A DNA stretch of 64,000 bases from Hippopus hippopus (GCA_946811185.2 OX328109.1:42764129-42828128), one strand, 5' to 3'. Positions 22,051 to 32,380 are shown, numbered from the stretch's first letter. The notes: a model not told the origin generated them from the letters alone. Translations and numbers: made by a program.

Positions 22051-22105
22051 GTAACGTTAATAGTGTAGAGGATATGACATGAGTTGGCTCTGAGAAAGAA
22101 TTTTA

Positions 22106-23309
22106 CAGTAAAATCTCGATATTTCCAATCTCGAACATTCGAGGACCCCGTATTTTTCAAGGAATTTCCATAGTCCCGGCAAAAACTCCACTATATAGCA
22201 CCAAAAATAGATCGGTAATTTCGAGTCTCGATAATCTGAAAATTCGAACATATGTGCTGGTCCCTGTCATCAATTTGCCTCTTTAAATTGATTGTTAATT
22301 CGAACACATTATTATCTCACCTCTCAATTAACTGTTTTCACACCTTTCCCAGCAAAGGAATTTTCGGCGTTGGCCCGTCTACGGTGTAGTGTAAGTTTTA
22401 CAGTCTGTGACAGTTACTACCGGAGATTCATACTACAATACGATTTTGAAAAGGAGTTGACCTTGATTTGATAATAAGAGGTTAATTATGTTAAGTTTGA
22501 CATGTTTGCTTCTACCACCCCTTCCTTCGATTATGTTGTTTGATATTTCATTCTATAAAATCACTCGAGTATTTCATTCCTGATTAGACAACTGATTTTA
22601 TCCCCGACTTCATTTTTTTTTACATATGTGTGTACATCACATGTTCAAAGTCAATTTTGATGCTAAAAAGACAGTTTGAAGCGTTTGTGATTGGAGGATG
22701 TCTCATCTTTATCATTTTTAGTGTCTATCTATTTTTAGCATTGAGTTTTCCCGCCTTCATTCTTCGACACTTTTCAAATCGCGATATTCAAAGATATTTC
22801 ATCAAAACATCGCTATCCGAGGAACTTAAATCCATACACGTGTAGGCCTAAATAGTTTTGATACCATATTATATCCTACCTTCTGCTGTTTTCTTAGGTC
22901 AAGAAATAATAATTCTCTTTCTTTCCCGTGGGGTGACAGTTAATGGGGGCGAATACAACGGGGCAAATTTTACGGATTTGAAAGAAAAACTAGAGTACTG
23001 ACCTTTCCAAAACCTCACAGGATGAAAGGAATTTTAACGTGACTTATTTCCAAGAACTCATGTGGTCAGATTCGCTGCATTTAGAGAAAATAACACTTTT
23101 GATATGATATTCTTTGAATATTATGAAAAAAAAGGGAACGAAAACTGGGATTTATGGGGGGGGGTGGTTTGTAGATGTTAACTTTACTTGCCGATCTTGA
23201 ACTGAACAGAATTCATTTTTTTCACGGACATTTTGGATAATTCGAAAACCGCGATAATTCGAATATTTTGCCTGTCCCCTTGGGACTTCGAATTATCGAG
23301 ATTTTACTG
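22106..23309. mobile_element. Non-autonomous pogo/Tigger-like element, TA target
   Basis: 1204 bp with inverted ends cagtaaaatctcgata / tatcgagattttactg and TA on both sides (22104-22105, 23310-23311). Several subterminal cgataat/attcgaa motifs. No transposase or CENP-B-type frame; the longest frame (22630-22845) is unrecognised. The family name rests on end type only. Confidence 0.8.
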
Positions 23310-23313
23310 TATC

Positions 23314-23539
23314 AACATTTTACCAAATGACAGAACTTTGGTCTAGACCAAATTGAAACATCTGCAGTCGACAAATCAAATGAAGCTTAAATGGAGAATT
23401 GTGCATTGGATAGGGTAGAAAACATTGTGGGAAAAGGAGAAAATGCTGGTTACCAGCATTTTCTCCTTTTTCCACAATATTTTCAAAAGGCATCTCTTTT
23501 TGGGTTGTTAAAACCTGTGATTGTATGGCAAAGAGTTAA
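23314..23539 (-). repeat. H1(-) copy next to the pogo-like element
   Basis: Left end attttaccaaatgacagaac begins within 5 bp of the pogo-like TA; palindrome nearly perfect; right end aaagagttaa. Confidence 0.8.
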
Positions 23540-23997
23540 AGAAATCTAGAAAAAATGCCATGCAGTGAGCCTTTGGCAAGCTTAATAATATTTTTTGTTA
23601 AAGAGGTAAAGAAAATTTTACGTCAAAAGCCAACAAAAGGCAGATTCTTTTTATAAATAAATGTAATCCAAGAATTATAGTTCTTAATGTGTTCAAACAT
23701 AGGCCTTCATTTAAATTTGTATTGAAATTTACATTAAGCTTATTTGCTACCTTGACAGGTGTGTATATCACTGAAGAAAAATAATTTGAAAGAAACTTGC
23801 CAATAAAAACATTATTTTGAATCTAAAGACGTTAAAATTTGCAGCTTTTTCAGATCATCAGTTTTTACAGTCAATTAAAAATAGATAAAAAATCATTTTA
23901 CACAAGAAAAGGTATGTTTTCAAGAGTATTGTTGAATTGGCCTGTGTTTCAGTCTGTCCTATTGTCTGTTGGCATGCAAATGTGAAAAGCACGTGTT
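23540..23997 (+). other. Intron 4 sequence, nothing recognised
   Basis: AT-rich, no repeat family or exon signal seen. Confidence 0.4.
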
Positions 23998-24441
23998 TTA
24001 ACTCTTTATCAGATGACAAAGACTAGTCTGACTTAAAGTGCAATTGTTGACAACAAATTAACTAAATCTGAAGTTGTCTAAATTGTCTTTATCAGGGTGT
24101 AAAACATTGTGGGAAAAGGAGAAAATGCTACTTACTAGCATTTCATATCTTTCCCATAATATTTTCAAAAGCTTTATTCTAAAATGTAAAAACACTAGAG
24201 TACATGTATGTTTTAACTCTTTACCAAACGACAAAACTTTGGACTAGTCCAAATTGAAAGCATTTGCAGACGACAAAATAAATGTGAATAAAAAATTGAA
24301 ATTCATGTTGGGAAGGGTAGAAAAAAATTGTGGGAAAAGGAGAAAATGCTGGTTACCAGCATTTTCTCCTTTTCCCACAATGTTTTCAAAAGCTTTCTGT
24401 CTCAGGTCGTTAAAAGTTGGGATTGTGTGGTAAAGAGTTAA
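23998..24441 (-). repeat. Two H1(-) copies sharing one TTAA
   Basis: A decayed copy 23998-24216 abuts a 229-bp copy 24213-24441 with perfect palindrome. Confidence 0.82.
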
Positions 24442-24569
24442 AGGATTAAATATCTATGAGCTGATTCGTAAGATAGGCATGGCATGACTGTATATGGAAC
24501 AATAGGGTTTTTTCAACTCTCTTGAAATTTATATTTGCTGTATGTAGCAGGCTCTTAAAGGTCCTGCTT

Positions 24570-24722
24570 AGCCTTGTAGCTCAGTTGGTAAATTACAGAG
24601 TGGGAAACCAAGAAGTTACTGGTTTGATTCTCAGCTCACCTACATTCTTTTATTAGAATTGATTATAGTCATTACAAAAGGATTTCTGCTTTCACAGCTG
24701 CTCTTGCATAAATAGTTTTTTG
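24570..24722 (+). mobile_element. S1 SINE 5' part
   Basis: tRNA-like head (ttgtagctcagttggtaa, B box ggtttgattctc) and start of body; 3' part missing. Confidence 0.7.
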
Positions 24723-24957
24723 GTCCATTAGAAATCGAAAGTATCGGTACTCACACAAAAAAAGAATTAAAAGTATACTTACATTGGCAAACAAAAGTTA
24801 CTCAATTTTCAACTGTATCTTTATATATAACTATTTTGTAAAATAGGGTCTAAGCATCAGGTTGCTGAGGCAGAAAGGGGTTATGATTTTGTAGACCCAA
24901 AAATGAAGTGTTCAGCTAAAGGTATTTTTCTCACATTGCTTTGTTTTTTATGTTTAG

Positions 24958-25058
24958 GTGTTACTGTTTGAGAAGACGAGAGTGGTAAGACGCCCAGAGG
25001 GTGAGCCGACATTTCATGTGTTTTATCAACTTTTAGCCGGAGTCGATTCAAAGTTAAG
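24958..25058 (+). CDS. MYO18A: Myosin XVIII exon 5
   Basis: 101 nt: 33 codons plus AG of a split Arg codon. Acceptor tatgtttag, donor TTAAG|gtaaat. Peptide [34 protein letters not shown] in two pieces corresponds to the yLLEKsRVv.q...ErnFHiFYqLlaG segment of myosins. The usual Leu-Leu-Glu-Lys reads LLFEK. An H1 element begins 22 bp past the donor. Confidence 0.92.
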
Positions 25059-25079
25059 GTAAATACATGTTATAACTGG

Positions 25080-25291
25080 TTAACCATATAATTTTATTAC
25101 CTTGAGCATGAAGGCTTTTTAAAACATGGAGGAAAAAGGAGAAAATGCTGATAACCAGCATTTCCTCCTTTTCCCTGCATGTGTTCTACCCTTTCAAAGA
25201 CATAACTTTTCATTTGAGAGGCATTATTTTGATTCCTGCAAATGCATTCAATAAGGAAAAGCCTGACTTTCGTTCATTGGTAAAGATTTAA
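25080..25291 (+). repeat. H1(+) copy 22 bp after exon 5
   Basis: TTAA to TTAA with palindrome around 25130-25185. Confidence 0.75.
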
Positions 25292-25339
25292 AATGGAGAG
25301 AACTCTGGATGGGTCCTAATTTCTTCCAGATTTTATTTC

Positions 25340-25775
25340 CTCACAGCTACTCGTGAAATATTACTGATGATGTTCACAAGATGAAATGAATTTCGATCTT
25401 AAACCAAAAAAAGGAAAAACTTTCTATTTATTTTATTCCTCTAACCCCTTTTTTGTTGGAAATTTCATCAAAATCCAGTACAGTTGTTTTTGGTAATTCC
25501 CCGTGGCGTACCCCCTCCACATAACAATGGATGACTATAATAAGTAAAGCGCAAGAAATGTAGGGTAAATGTGCGTAAATTATGTCATATTTCCCTCTGA
25601 TTGAATGGCACGCGCTGTTTACCTAGGTAACTAGTGCGTGGGAACTACTGTTTCCATCTTAAATGGAAGAGTTAGAAAATATGAAATTGGTATTTTTCAC
25701 TGGTTGTAATAATGAAATATCAAACCATAATCCACCATTATTTCTCAATAAACCACCGATAAGCATGAAATATAA
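25340..25775 (+). repeat. FB3 element copy 2
   Basis: Shares aaaatccagtacagttg and ccgtggcgtaccccctccac with 18840-18920; left hairpin arm missing. Ends about 30 bp before exon 6. Confidence 0.7.
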
Positions 25776-25804
25776 AATTGTAAAATCTCGTTTTTCTTTA
25801 CTAG

Positions 25805-25865
25805 GTCAGAGCTACAGCTGAACTCTCTAAATGAACCCAACTTGTTTATGACCCCGCTACAAAAG
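25805..25865 (+). CDS. MYO18A: Myosin XVIII exon 6
   Basis: 61 nt: one base completing Arg, then 20 codons. Acceptor tctttactag, donor CAAAAG|gtttgt. Peptide SELQLNSLNEPNLFMTPLQK, matching the region after LLaG..~lr.eL.L in class XVIII heads. It is the shortest exon found. It would be missed by open-frame searches and is supported by phase agreement with both neighbours. Repeats press on both sides: a foldback-derived element ends about 30 bp upstream and an H2 element begins 24 bp downstream. Confidence 0.88.
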
Positions 25866-25888
25866 GTTTGTAACATTTAGTGTTTTTT

Positions 25889-26084
25889 TTAACCCTTAGG
25901 CTGGTAAGCACAATTCGCTGACCTTTGCGGACAGTGTAGATAAGAACTTGCAGTCTGATCTTTGATCTTTACTGTCTAATAAGGACATTTTTTCCACAAA
26001 AAATTACCTTTGAAGTAATGAAATTTGAGTTTTTACTATTGGCGTAAAAGTTCCATTTCACTTTTTAAGCAGGATAAGGGTTAA
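25889..26084 (+). repeat. H2 element copy 2
   Basis: TTAACCCTTAGGCTGGTAAG to gcaggataagggttaa, hairpin gtgtagataagaacttgcag / tctgatctttgatctttac. Confidence 0.75.
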
Positions 26085-26370
26085 AGCTTTAGACTTCTTT
26101 CAACCTGTATCCAAACAGATATGACTTAAACACGTTTGTTGGTATAATGCTAGAGATATTTTTGACCGACTATGCCCCTTTATAGCTCAGCAGAGCACAA
26201 AGTACTCAAAGTGAGCGACAGTAGTCAGTGATTGTCTAGTATGCATTGGCATGCACTGTTTGTCAACAATCCTCTAAATATCTTTTCTTACCAACAACTT
26301 GGTTGATTGCAACCAAACTCCACAGGAACTTTCCTGTGGTCAAGCTCTTCCAAGGTGTTCGAAGCACCTT

Positions 26371-26549
26371 CCTCTTTACCAAACGACAAATTTTTCGACT
26401 GGTCCAAATTGAAAGCATGTTCAGAGGACAAATTAGTTGTTGCACCAATGATGGGATGTATACCAGCATTTTCACCTTTTCCCACAATGTTTTCAAATAC
26501 TTTCCTTTTCAGGGTTGGTAATACTCACGATTGTGTGGAAAGGGGTTAA
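26371..26549 (-). repeat. H1(-) copy, left hairpin arm deleted
   Basis: ctctttaccaaacgacaaat left end, single arm accagcattttcaccttttc, right end gtgtggaaaggggttaa. Confidence 0.72.
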
Positions 26550-26692
26550 TTCCATGCAGATCTCTGGTTGCCATGGCAAAAAAAAGGGGAAAAATGCAAA
26601 TCTTAAAAAATGTCAGCATTATGCATAGGGCTACCAAATTTGGCAAGTAGGTTAATTTCAGCATTAATTATTTTTGGCTTTATTTCTGATAG

Positions 26693-26837
26693 ACTGAAGA
26701 CAAACAGAGGGCTATGCAATACTGGGCCAAGATTTACAATGCCATGGAGGTCATTCAAGTTACCGACGACGAAATTAAAAGCATCTGTTCAGTCTTAGCT
26801 GCGATTTATCATCTTGGAGTAGCAGGAGCAGTCAAAG
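26693..26837 (+). CDS. MYO18A: Myosin XVIII exon 7
   Basis: 145 nt: 48 codons plus the first base of a split Gly. Acceptor ctgatag, donor TCAAAG|gtttga. Peptide TEDKQRAMQYWAKIYNAMEV followed by IQVTDDEIKSICSVLAAIYH LGVAGAVK. This is the F..l..Am..lgi...e...i..ilAaiyHLG motif of myosin heads, in its class XVIII form (AAIYHLG.AGA.K). Confidence 0.95.
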
Positions 26838-26924
26838 GTTTGAAATCTTGAGTGATAGAGCAATTGCTAACATGTTTTAGATACAGGCTGGAAAAGCAGT
26901 ATCCTTGTCAAAATTTTGACATCT

Positions 26925-27167
26925 TTAACTCTTGCCTTACTGTTGACAACACCAGAAACTTTTGTGGACAGTGTAGATCAAGATCAGACTGAACAGAGCG
27001 TGCAGTCTGATCTCTGATCTACACTGTCCATTTCTCTAATATAGATTAAGGACAATATAGATTCTCTAATATAGATTAAGACCAAACTGTCTCTTCATCT
27101 TGCATTGGAACTACATTTATAGCGAATGAAAAAGTGTAAATCATTTACCTGGTAGTTAAGGAGTTAA
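26925..27167. repeat. H3 hairpin element, reversed
   Basis: TTAA to TTAA; hairpin gtggacagtgtagatcaaga / tctgatctacactgtcca at 26956-27031. A small internal duplication of ttctctaatatagattaag follows. Confidence 0.72.
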
Positions 27168-27233
27168 AATAATCATCATTTATTTCTTATGCTATTCATA
27201 TTAGCAGGATTTTGTTAAGGGATTTGAACTCTT

Positions 27234-27649
27234 AAATTAAACATAATTTTAGATCAAATTGAAAGCGTTTGTTGACAATATCATCTTACTCAAATGGTGG
27301 CAATTAATCTTGAACGGACAGAAAACATTGTGGGAAATGGAGAAAACTTTGATTACCAACGTTTCTTCGTTTCTCATAATGTTTTGAAGTCATTAAAACT
27401 GGGAATTGATTAGTGAAGGTTTAACCCTTTACCACACAATGATGCCTTTTAACGCCCCTGCAGAAGAGGCCTTTTGAAAACATTGTGGGAAAAGGAGAAA
27501 ATGCTGGTAACCAGCATTTTCTCCTTTTCCCACAAAGTTTTCTACCCTATCAAAGAAAAGTTGCGTCATGTGAGCCACTATGAAATTGTCGTCTGCAAAT
27601 GCTTTCAATTTGGATAGGTCTTAAATTTTGCCGTGTGGTAAAGGGTTAA
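27234..27649. repeat. H1(-) and H1(+) sharing one TTAA
   Basis: Decayed H1(-) 27234-27424 and a 229-bp H1(+) 27421-27649 share TTAA 27421-27424. The second is nearly identical to 62350-62579. Confidence 0.83.
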
Positions 27650-27770
27650 GCATATCTGTTTTATTAATATCTTTGAGCAGAGCCTTGGAAATACACTAAA
27701 GAAGTTAAATGAACTTAAGAATTGTAAGCGCACTGGTAGTACAAAGAAGGAACAAATCCTTTTGTCATTC

Positions 27771-28161
27771 TTAACCCATTACCACACAGTCCCTACTTTT
27801 GATGACCCTTAGAAAGAAGCCTTTGGAAAACATTGTGGGAAAAGGAGAAAATGCTGGTAACCAGCATTTTCTCCTTTTCCCACAATGTTTTCTACCCTTC
27901 ACAAAACAAATTTCAAATTTTCAGTCACTTTTATTTTGTCGTCTGCAAATGCTTTCGAATTGGACAAACCTAAAATTTTGTCGTTTGGAAAACATCGTGG
28001 GAAAAGGAGAAAATGCTGGTAACCAGCATTTTCTCCTTTTCCCACAATGTTTTCTACCCTTCACAAAACAAATTTCAAATTTTCGGTCACTTTTATTTTG
28101 TCGTCTGCAAATGCTTTCGAATTGGACAAACCTAAAATTTTGTTGTTTGGTGATGAGTTAA
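27771..28161 (+). repeat. H1(+) with 162-bp internal tandem duplication
   Basis: 391 bp, TTAA to TTAA. The palindrome and right arm occur twice (27825-27986 and 27987-28148), with very few differences, so the duplication is recent. Creates an artificial 120-codon open frame. Confidence 0.88.
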
Positions 28162-28371
28162 TTTCCTTACACTGATGCTCTTTGATGTGTCACCAGATTT
28201 TGTTGTCTTTTTATAAAGTGCATTAATTAGACAAGCACATATGAAAAATGAAAGCAAACGTTTCCTCTCCTCATCTATTATCAAATTTTATTACATAACC
28301 TCCCTTGTTTTTGGTGTAATATGCTCATCATGAATTTTTTTATCTTACACATGTTTGATATCACAATTGTG

Positions 28372-28391
28372 TGACGTCATTTTTGACGTCA
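28372..28391. promoter_or_regulatory. Two perfect CRE-type motifs
   Basis: TGACGTCA at 28372-28379 and 28384-28391, centres 12 bp apart, in intron 7. This is the consensus site of CREB/ATF factors. Function is not shown by sequence alone. Confidence 0.35.
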
Positions 28392-28508
28392 TTTTGTACG
28401 CATTTTATGGAAGTGAATGGATTTTATGGATAATACTGCTGGAGCATCTGTAGATGGTTTTTGCATCTTATGATCTATAATTTGTGAAATGTTGTTACGT
28501 GATAAAAA

Positions 28509-28663
28509 GAATCTGACATTAATTTTGTTGGCATTTGAGATAAAATGTTATTAAACTTGACAAGAAAAAGTGTTATTAAGCTCGCCAAAGGCTCGCTTAA
28601 TGACATTTTCTCTAGACTCGTTTGATAAAATTTTATCTTTAACGCCAACTGATGTTAGATCCT
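28509..28663. repeat. Foldback element FB4
   Basis: Imperfect inverted arms of about 70 bp: tctgacattaattttgttgg / ccaactgatgttagatcc outside and gtgttattaagctcg / gctcgcttaatgac inside. Ends 65 bp before exon 8. Confidence 0.7.
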
Positions 28664-28727
28664 ATATGTCATTCATCGTTTATCTGTTTTTTTTTTTAAT
28701 TTTTAATACCCGGGTTTTATTTAACAG

Positions 28728-28992
28728 GAAACAACAACAAAGGTCAGTTTGCAAGACCCGCTGGGGCTCAACGTGCGGCATCATTACTAGGAATCTCTGT
28801 TGAGGAACTAGGCAGAAATATTTTTGCATCATCAGGAACAGCTACATTAACTCGTAACACATCATCAAGAAGCACAAGTAGTCCCGCAGACAAAAATGCT
28901 GAAGCTCATACCACTGCCATGGAGGCCCTTGAAGGGTTTGTTATAGGGCTCTACTCTGATGTGTTTAATGCCATTGTGTCCCTTATCAACAG
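28728..28992 (+). CDS. MYO18A: Myosin XVIII exon 8
   Basis: 265 nt: two bases completing Gly, 87 codons, then AG of a split Arg. Acceptor atttaacag, donor CAACAG|gtaata. The peptide contains QFARPAGAQRAASLLGISVE, then a Ser/Thr-rich insert (TLTRNTSSRSTSSPADKN), then LEGFVIGLYSDVFNAIVSLI. This matches the F....A..AA.LLg.s.eeL segment and the relay-side helix ending VsLvNR of class XVIII. The Ser/Thr-rich insert is a surface loop and a plausible phosphorylation site (inference). Confidence 0.96.
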
Positions 28993-29035
28993 GTAATAGA
29001 AAGCTCATTTTTGTATAGGAAGCTTGTCTCTTTAA

Positions 29036-29392
29036 TTAACGTCAAAATTTTTTACTCTACCAAATTTAAAGCATTTGCAGAGGAAAAATTAATTGTGGCT
29101 CAAATGTTGGGATTTGTCTTGAAAAGGGTAGAAAACATAGTGGGAAAAGGATGTTTTTATTGTTTTCCTGGGGTCAGCTGGATTGCTTGGTTAAGGGTTA
29201 ACTCTTTACAAAAGGACAAAATTGTGTACTTGACCAAATTGAAAACATTTTTGTATTTGACAAGGTGGAAAAATATTGTGGAAAAAAGGAGAAAATGCTG
29301 CTTATCAGCATTTTCTCATTTTTTCCACAATTTTTTCAAAAGCTATCCTTATTCACAGCTGTTAAAGCTCAGATTGTGTGTTAGAGGATGAA
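29036..29392 (-). repeat. Two H1(-) copies sharing one TTAA
   Basis: 29036-29201 (right hairpin arm deleted) and 29198-29392 share TTAA 29198-29201. The first starts 43 bp after exon 8. Confidence 0.75.
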
Positions 29393-29426
29393 TAAATGAT
29401 TATTTTTCTGTCAATAAGATAAAACC

Positions 29427-29618
29427 CAGAGCTCCAGATAAGAGGGAGTGATGGTATTCTAAATCAGTTATTTCTCTTCCAAACTCTATCTTGTAGGTAA
29501 TTATTAAAATTGTCTCAATGAGACAATTCTAACAAGTAACCATAACATAGGGTTCAGTGGAGAATAATATATATTTCCAATTTTGAAATTACAATCACTG
29601 CCTCTGTCTGGAGCTCTG
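29427..29618. mobile_element. Foldback element FB2 copy 2
   Basis: Ends CAGAGCTCCAGATA / GTCTGGAGCTCTG, inner arms attgtctcaatgagacaatt. Flanked by AAACC on both sides, agreeing with a 5-6 bp target duplication. Confidence 0.82.
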
Positions 29619-29984
29619 AAACCACTTTCAATTTCAAAGCTTTTCCTTTAATTGTATGTTTTACAAATTACCTTAAATTGTTTATATATGATCAAGCCAC
29701 ACATTCTTTTCTCCCTGATCTTGGTTGTTGAAGTCATAAAGTTGTCCATACCATCATTTGGTCTATGTGAGTCTTCTATCGGCTAAATGTTTGTTTCGTT
29801 CATACCGAAAATTCAGAGTGCAGAGTGTTATGTACAGCAGTAGCAATAAACAATTAGAAAAAATAAATTAGTAAAATTAAAAATCAAAATAAAAAAATTG
29901 AAGTAGTATATTATGGGTATGTGGACTAAACTAGTGGTGATAGTAGGTAAAATTGAACTTAGGAATCACTGTATTGTTAGGGGA
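29619..29984 (+). other. Intron 8 sequence, nothing recognised
   Basis: AT-rich; no hairpin or SINE match seen. Confidence 0.4.
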
Positions 29985-30121
29985 GAACATTATATGAAGT
30001 GCTGGTAAAAGAAACTCAAGGAAAGCATGGATAGGTGTACTGGCTACCATGTTATTAATGAAGTAATGTTGATGACTGTGTTTGACACCATACAAAGAAA
30101 CAAACAAACAAACAAACAAAC
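29985..30121 (+). mobile_element. S1 SINE 3' part
   Basis: agtgctggtaaaagaaactc, catggataggtgtactggct, then a CAAA-repeat tail (aacaaacaaacaaacaaaca). Confidence 0.7.
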
Positions 30122-30199
30122 TTGCTATATACATATATAACATATACTTCAATGTCATTCTTCAATGTGAAGGGTTGTAGAGCATAATTCTTTAATTAT

Positions 30200-30427
30200 T
30201 TAACCCTTTACCAGACGACAAAATTTTAGCCTTGTCCAAATTCAAAGCTTTTGCAGATGACAACTTCATTGTTTCTCAAATGATGCAAGTTTTCTTTGAT
30301 AGGGTAAAAAACATACTGGGAAAAGGAGAAAATGCTGGTTACCAGCATTTTTTCCTTTTCCCATAATGTTTTCAAAAGGCTTCTTTCCCAGTGTCATTAA
30401 AAGTCGGCATTGTGAGGAAGAGTGTTA
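30200..30427 (-). repeat. H1(-) copy ending 16 bp before exon 9
   Basis: 228 bp TTAA to TTAA, palindrome around 30315-30370. Only gtgttaattctgtatgtttcag separates its body from the exon. Confidence 0.85.
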
Positions 30428-30443
30428 ATTCTGTATGTTTCAG

Positions 30444-30636
30444 ATGTTTATCATCAACTTACCGCTCTGCGACATCAATCACTGTAGTTGACACCCCGGG
30501 CTTTCAGAACCCATCAACTTGTGGGCGACAGTCAGGTGCCAGTTTCGAGGATCTCTGTCATAATTATACACAGGAGAAACTACAACTACTGTTCCACGAC
30601 CTTGTATTCACGACACCTCAGGATAGATACAGTCAG
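30444..30636 (+). CDS. MYO18A: Myosin XVIII exon 9: switch II
   Basis: 193 nt: one base completing Arg, then 64 codons; ends in phase 0. Acceptor tgtatgtttcag, donor AGTCAG|gtatgt. Switch II DTPGFQ lies at 30490-30507. Conventional myosins have DIxGFE; Glu to Gln removes the salt bridge with switch I Arg that is needed for hydrolysis. The same change is typical of class XVIII. Downstream are ASFEDLCHNYTQEKLQLLFH (NY.nEkLQ.~F). The exon sits between two same-orientation H1 elements, 16 bp upstream and about 15 bp downstream. Confidence 0.97.
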
Positions 30637-30651
30637 GTATGTTGACTCTTT

Positions 30652-30877
30652 ATCTCTTTACCAAACGACAAAATTATAGACTGGTCCAAATTGAAAGCAT
30701 TTGCAGACGACAAAAAAAGTGTGACTGAAAAATTGAAATTTGTTTTGGGAAGGGTAGAAAACATTGTGGGAAAAGGAGAAAATGCTGGTTACCAGCATTT
30801 TCTCCTTTTCCCACAATGTTTTCAAAAGGCTTCTTTCTCAGGGTCGTTAAAAGTCGGGATTGTGTGGTAAAGAGTTA
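30652..30877 (-). repeat. H1(-) copy starting about 15 bp after exon 9
   Basis: ctctttaccaaacgacaaaa to gtgtggtaaagagtta, perfect palindrome. A decayed H1(+) follows (30887-31068). Confidence 0.85.
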
Positions 30878-31260
30878 TGCTATTATAGCCCTACAGAAGA
30901 AGGTGTTTGAGATTGATCGGGAAAAGAGAAAATGCTCATTTTCCATTTTGCATGACGTTTTTTACCCTTTTATAAACAAATACAATCATTCAAGCTATAT
31001 TTACTGTGTCGACTGCTAATGCTCTCAATTTGGATGATTGCGAAATTTTGTCGTTCGGTAATCATCAAATCCTGAGATGGAAACCCGCTGGTTAGATTGA
31101 TCATGTGGGATTCTAGTTGGAATCCTGTGCTGCAAAGCTATAACCTAGCACTGATGAAACACTTGACTTGTATATGTGTGGAGTTGATGAATGAAATTTT
31201 TTGCACAAAATTGAAGTGGGTAAATATTCTTCCAGTCTGTTTTGGCCCTTAGAATGCAGA

Positions 31261-31483
31261 ATAACTCTTAAACAACAACAAAATTTCAAGACTAGTTCAA
31301 ACTGAAAGCATTTGCAGAAGACAAATTAATGCATCTCAGTAAATGAAATTTGTTTTTCAAGGCTTTTAAACATTGTGGGAAAAGGAGAAAATGCTGGGTA
31401 CCAGCATTTTCTCCTTTCCCCACAATGTTTTCAGAAGCTGGTTTGAGGGTCGTTAAAACCTTTGATTGTTTGGTAAAGGGATA
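31261..31483 (-). repeat. H1(-) copy
   Basis: Palindrome around 31372-31428 with a gggtacc centre; right end gtttggtaaagggata. Confidence 0.75.
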
Positions 31484-31544
31484 AAACAAACAGAAATGTG
31501 AAATGTTCATTCTAGAAATATGACTCGAATAATTGCAGTTTCAT

Positions 31545-31681
31545 TATTGCTTTTGCCTACAGTGTTGCAGCAAAGTGGACAGTATAGATCCAAGATCAGG
31601 CTGCTCATTTTATGCAGCCTGATCTTGATCTAAACTGTCTGCAAAGGCAACTAAAGGTGTGAAAGGCGCTTCAAGAGTTAA
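31545..31681. repeat. H3 hairpin element
   Basis: Hairpin 31576-31641 (gtggacagtatagatccaag / tgatcttgatctaaactgtc), right end ttcaagagttaa. Confidence 0.65.
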
Positions 31682-31722
31682 CCTGTATCATACAGCTAAT
31701 CTATCTTTTTCTTTTCTGCCAG

Positions 31723-31809
31723 GAAAACATTGACTGTGACTTTGAATTTGTGACATCAAGTCCCGCAGCCATGATATCTTTGATTGAGAAAGCTCCAGCA
31801 CAGACCTTG
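31723..31809 (+). CDS. MYO18A: Myosin XVIII exon 10
   Basis: 87 nt, 29 codons, phase 0 in and out. Acceptor tttctgccag, donor ACCTTG|gtaagt. Peptide ENIDCDFEFVTSSPAAMISL IEKAPAQTL in two pieces. It corresponds to E.I...~~f..d....i.LIEk.. before the Leu-leu-~ildEE motif. An H3 hairpin (31576-31641) lies 80 bp upstream. The following intron is 5.5 kb. Confidence 0.92.
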
Positions 31810-32119
31810 GTAAGTGTTTTGAGTTGCTTCGTTTTTATAGATGATCATAGACCAATTGTAATTTTATTATGAACCAGTGTCTTAGAACACTTTGTTGCCA
31901 ATTCACAGCGTGTCAGAAAAAGGCTTTAATACCTACTGAGAGTGTGTAACTGAACTATTTTAGGAGTTTTTGTGAAATTGCCACACAGCTATAACAATTT
32001 AGATACAGAATTCTGATGAAGTAAAGTGTTTTTCTGCCACATAAACTTTCATTGATATTTAGAACAGTGTAGACCAAGATAAGGCTGCAGAGTATGTGCA
32101 AACTTGGATCTGTATATGG

Positions 32120-32380
32120 GTTGTGCTGTGTGAAAAGGGGGCTTAATGCATCTGCGAAAAGTATCGACCCAGGTAAGCCTGTCCAGTCCTTGCAGGCTGA
32201 CCTGGGCTGAAACTTTTTGCTATTGGTCAATTTTCTGTATGTCAAAGGACCAGTCTACCTCACGATTGAGGCAGTTATTAGAGAAAGTGGATTTTATGGA
32301 CCCATTATAAAGTGATGACTTGCAAGGTATCATACATCAAAGAGATGCATTAAGCCCCCATTAGCCAGAGCATGGCTCAT
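32120..32380 (+). repeat. H4 hairpin element
   Basis: Left end gtgaaaagggggcttaatgc, right end gcattaagcccccattagcc form inverted ends; inner hairpin cccaggtaagcctgtccag / gcaggctgacctgggc. Confidence 0.75.

Noticed and set aside
22630..22845. 71-codon frame as a membrane protein gene
   Set aside because: It lies within the pogo-like element, has no start context or splice support, and AT-rich DNA easily yields hydrophobic frames.
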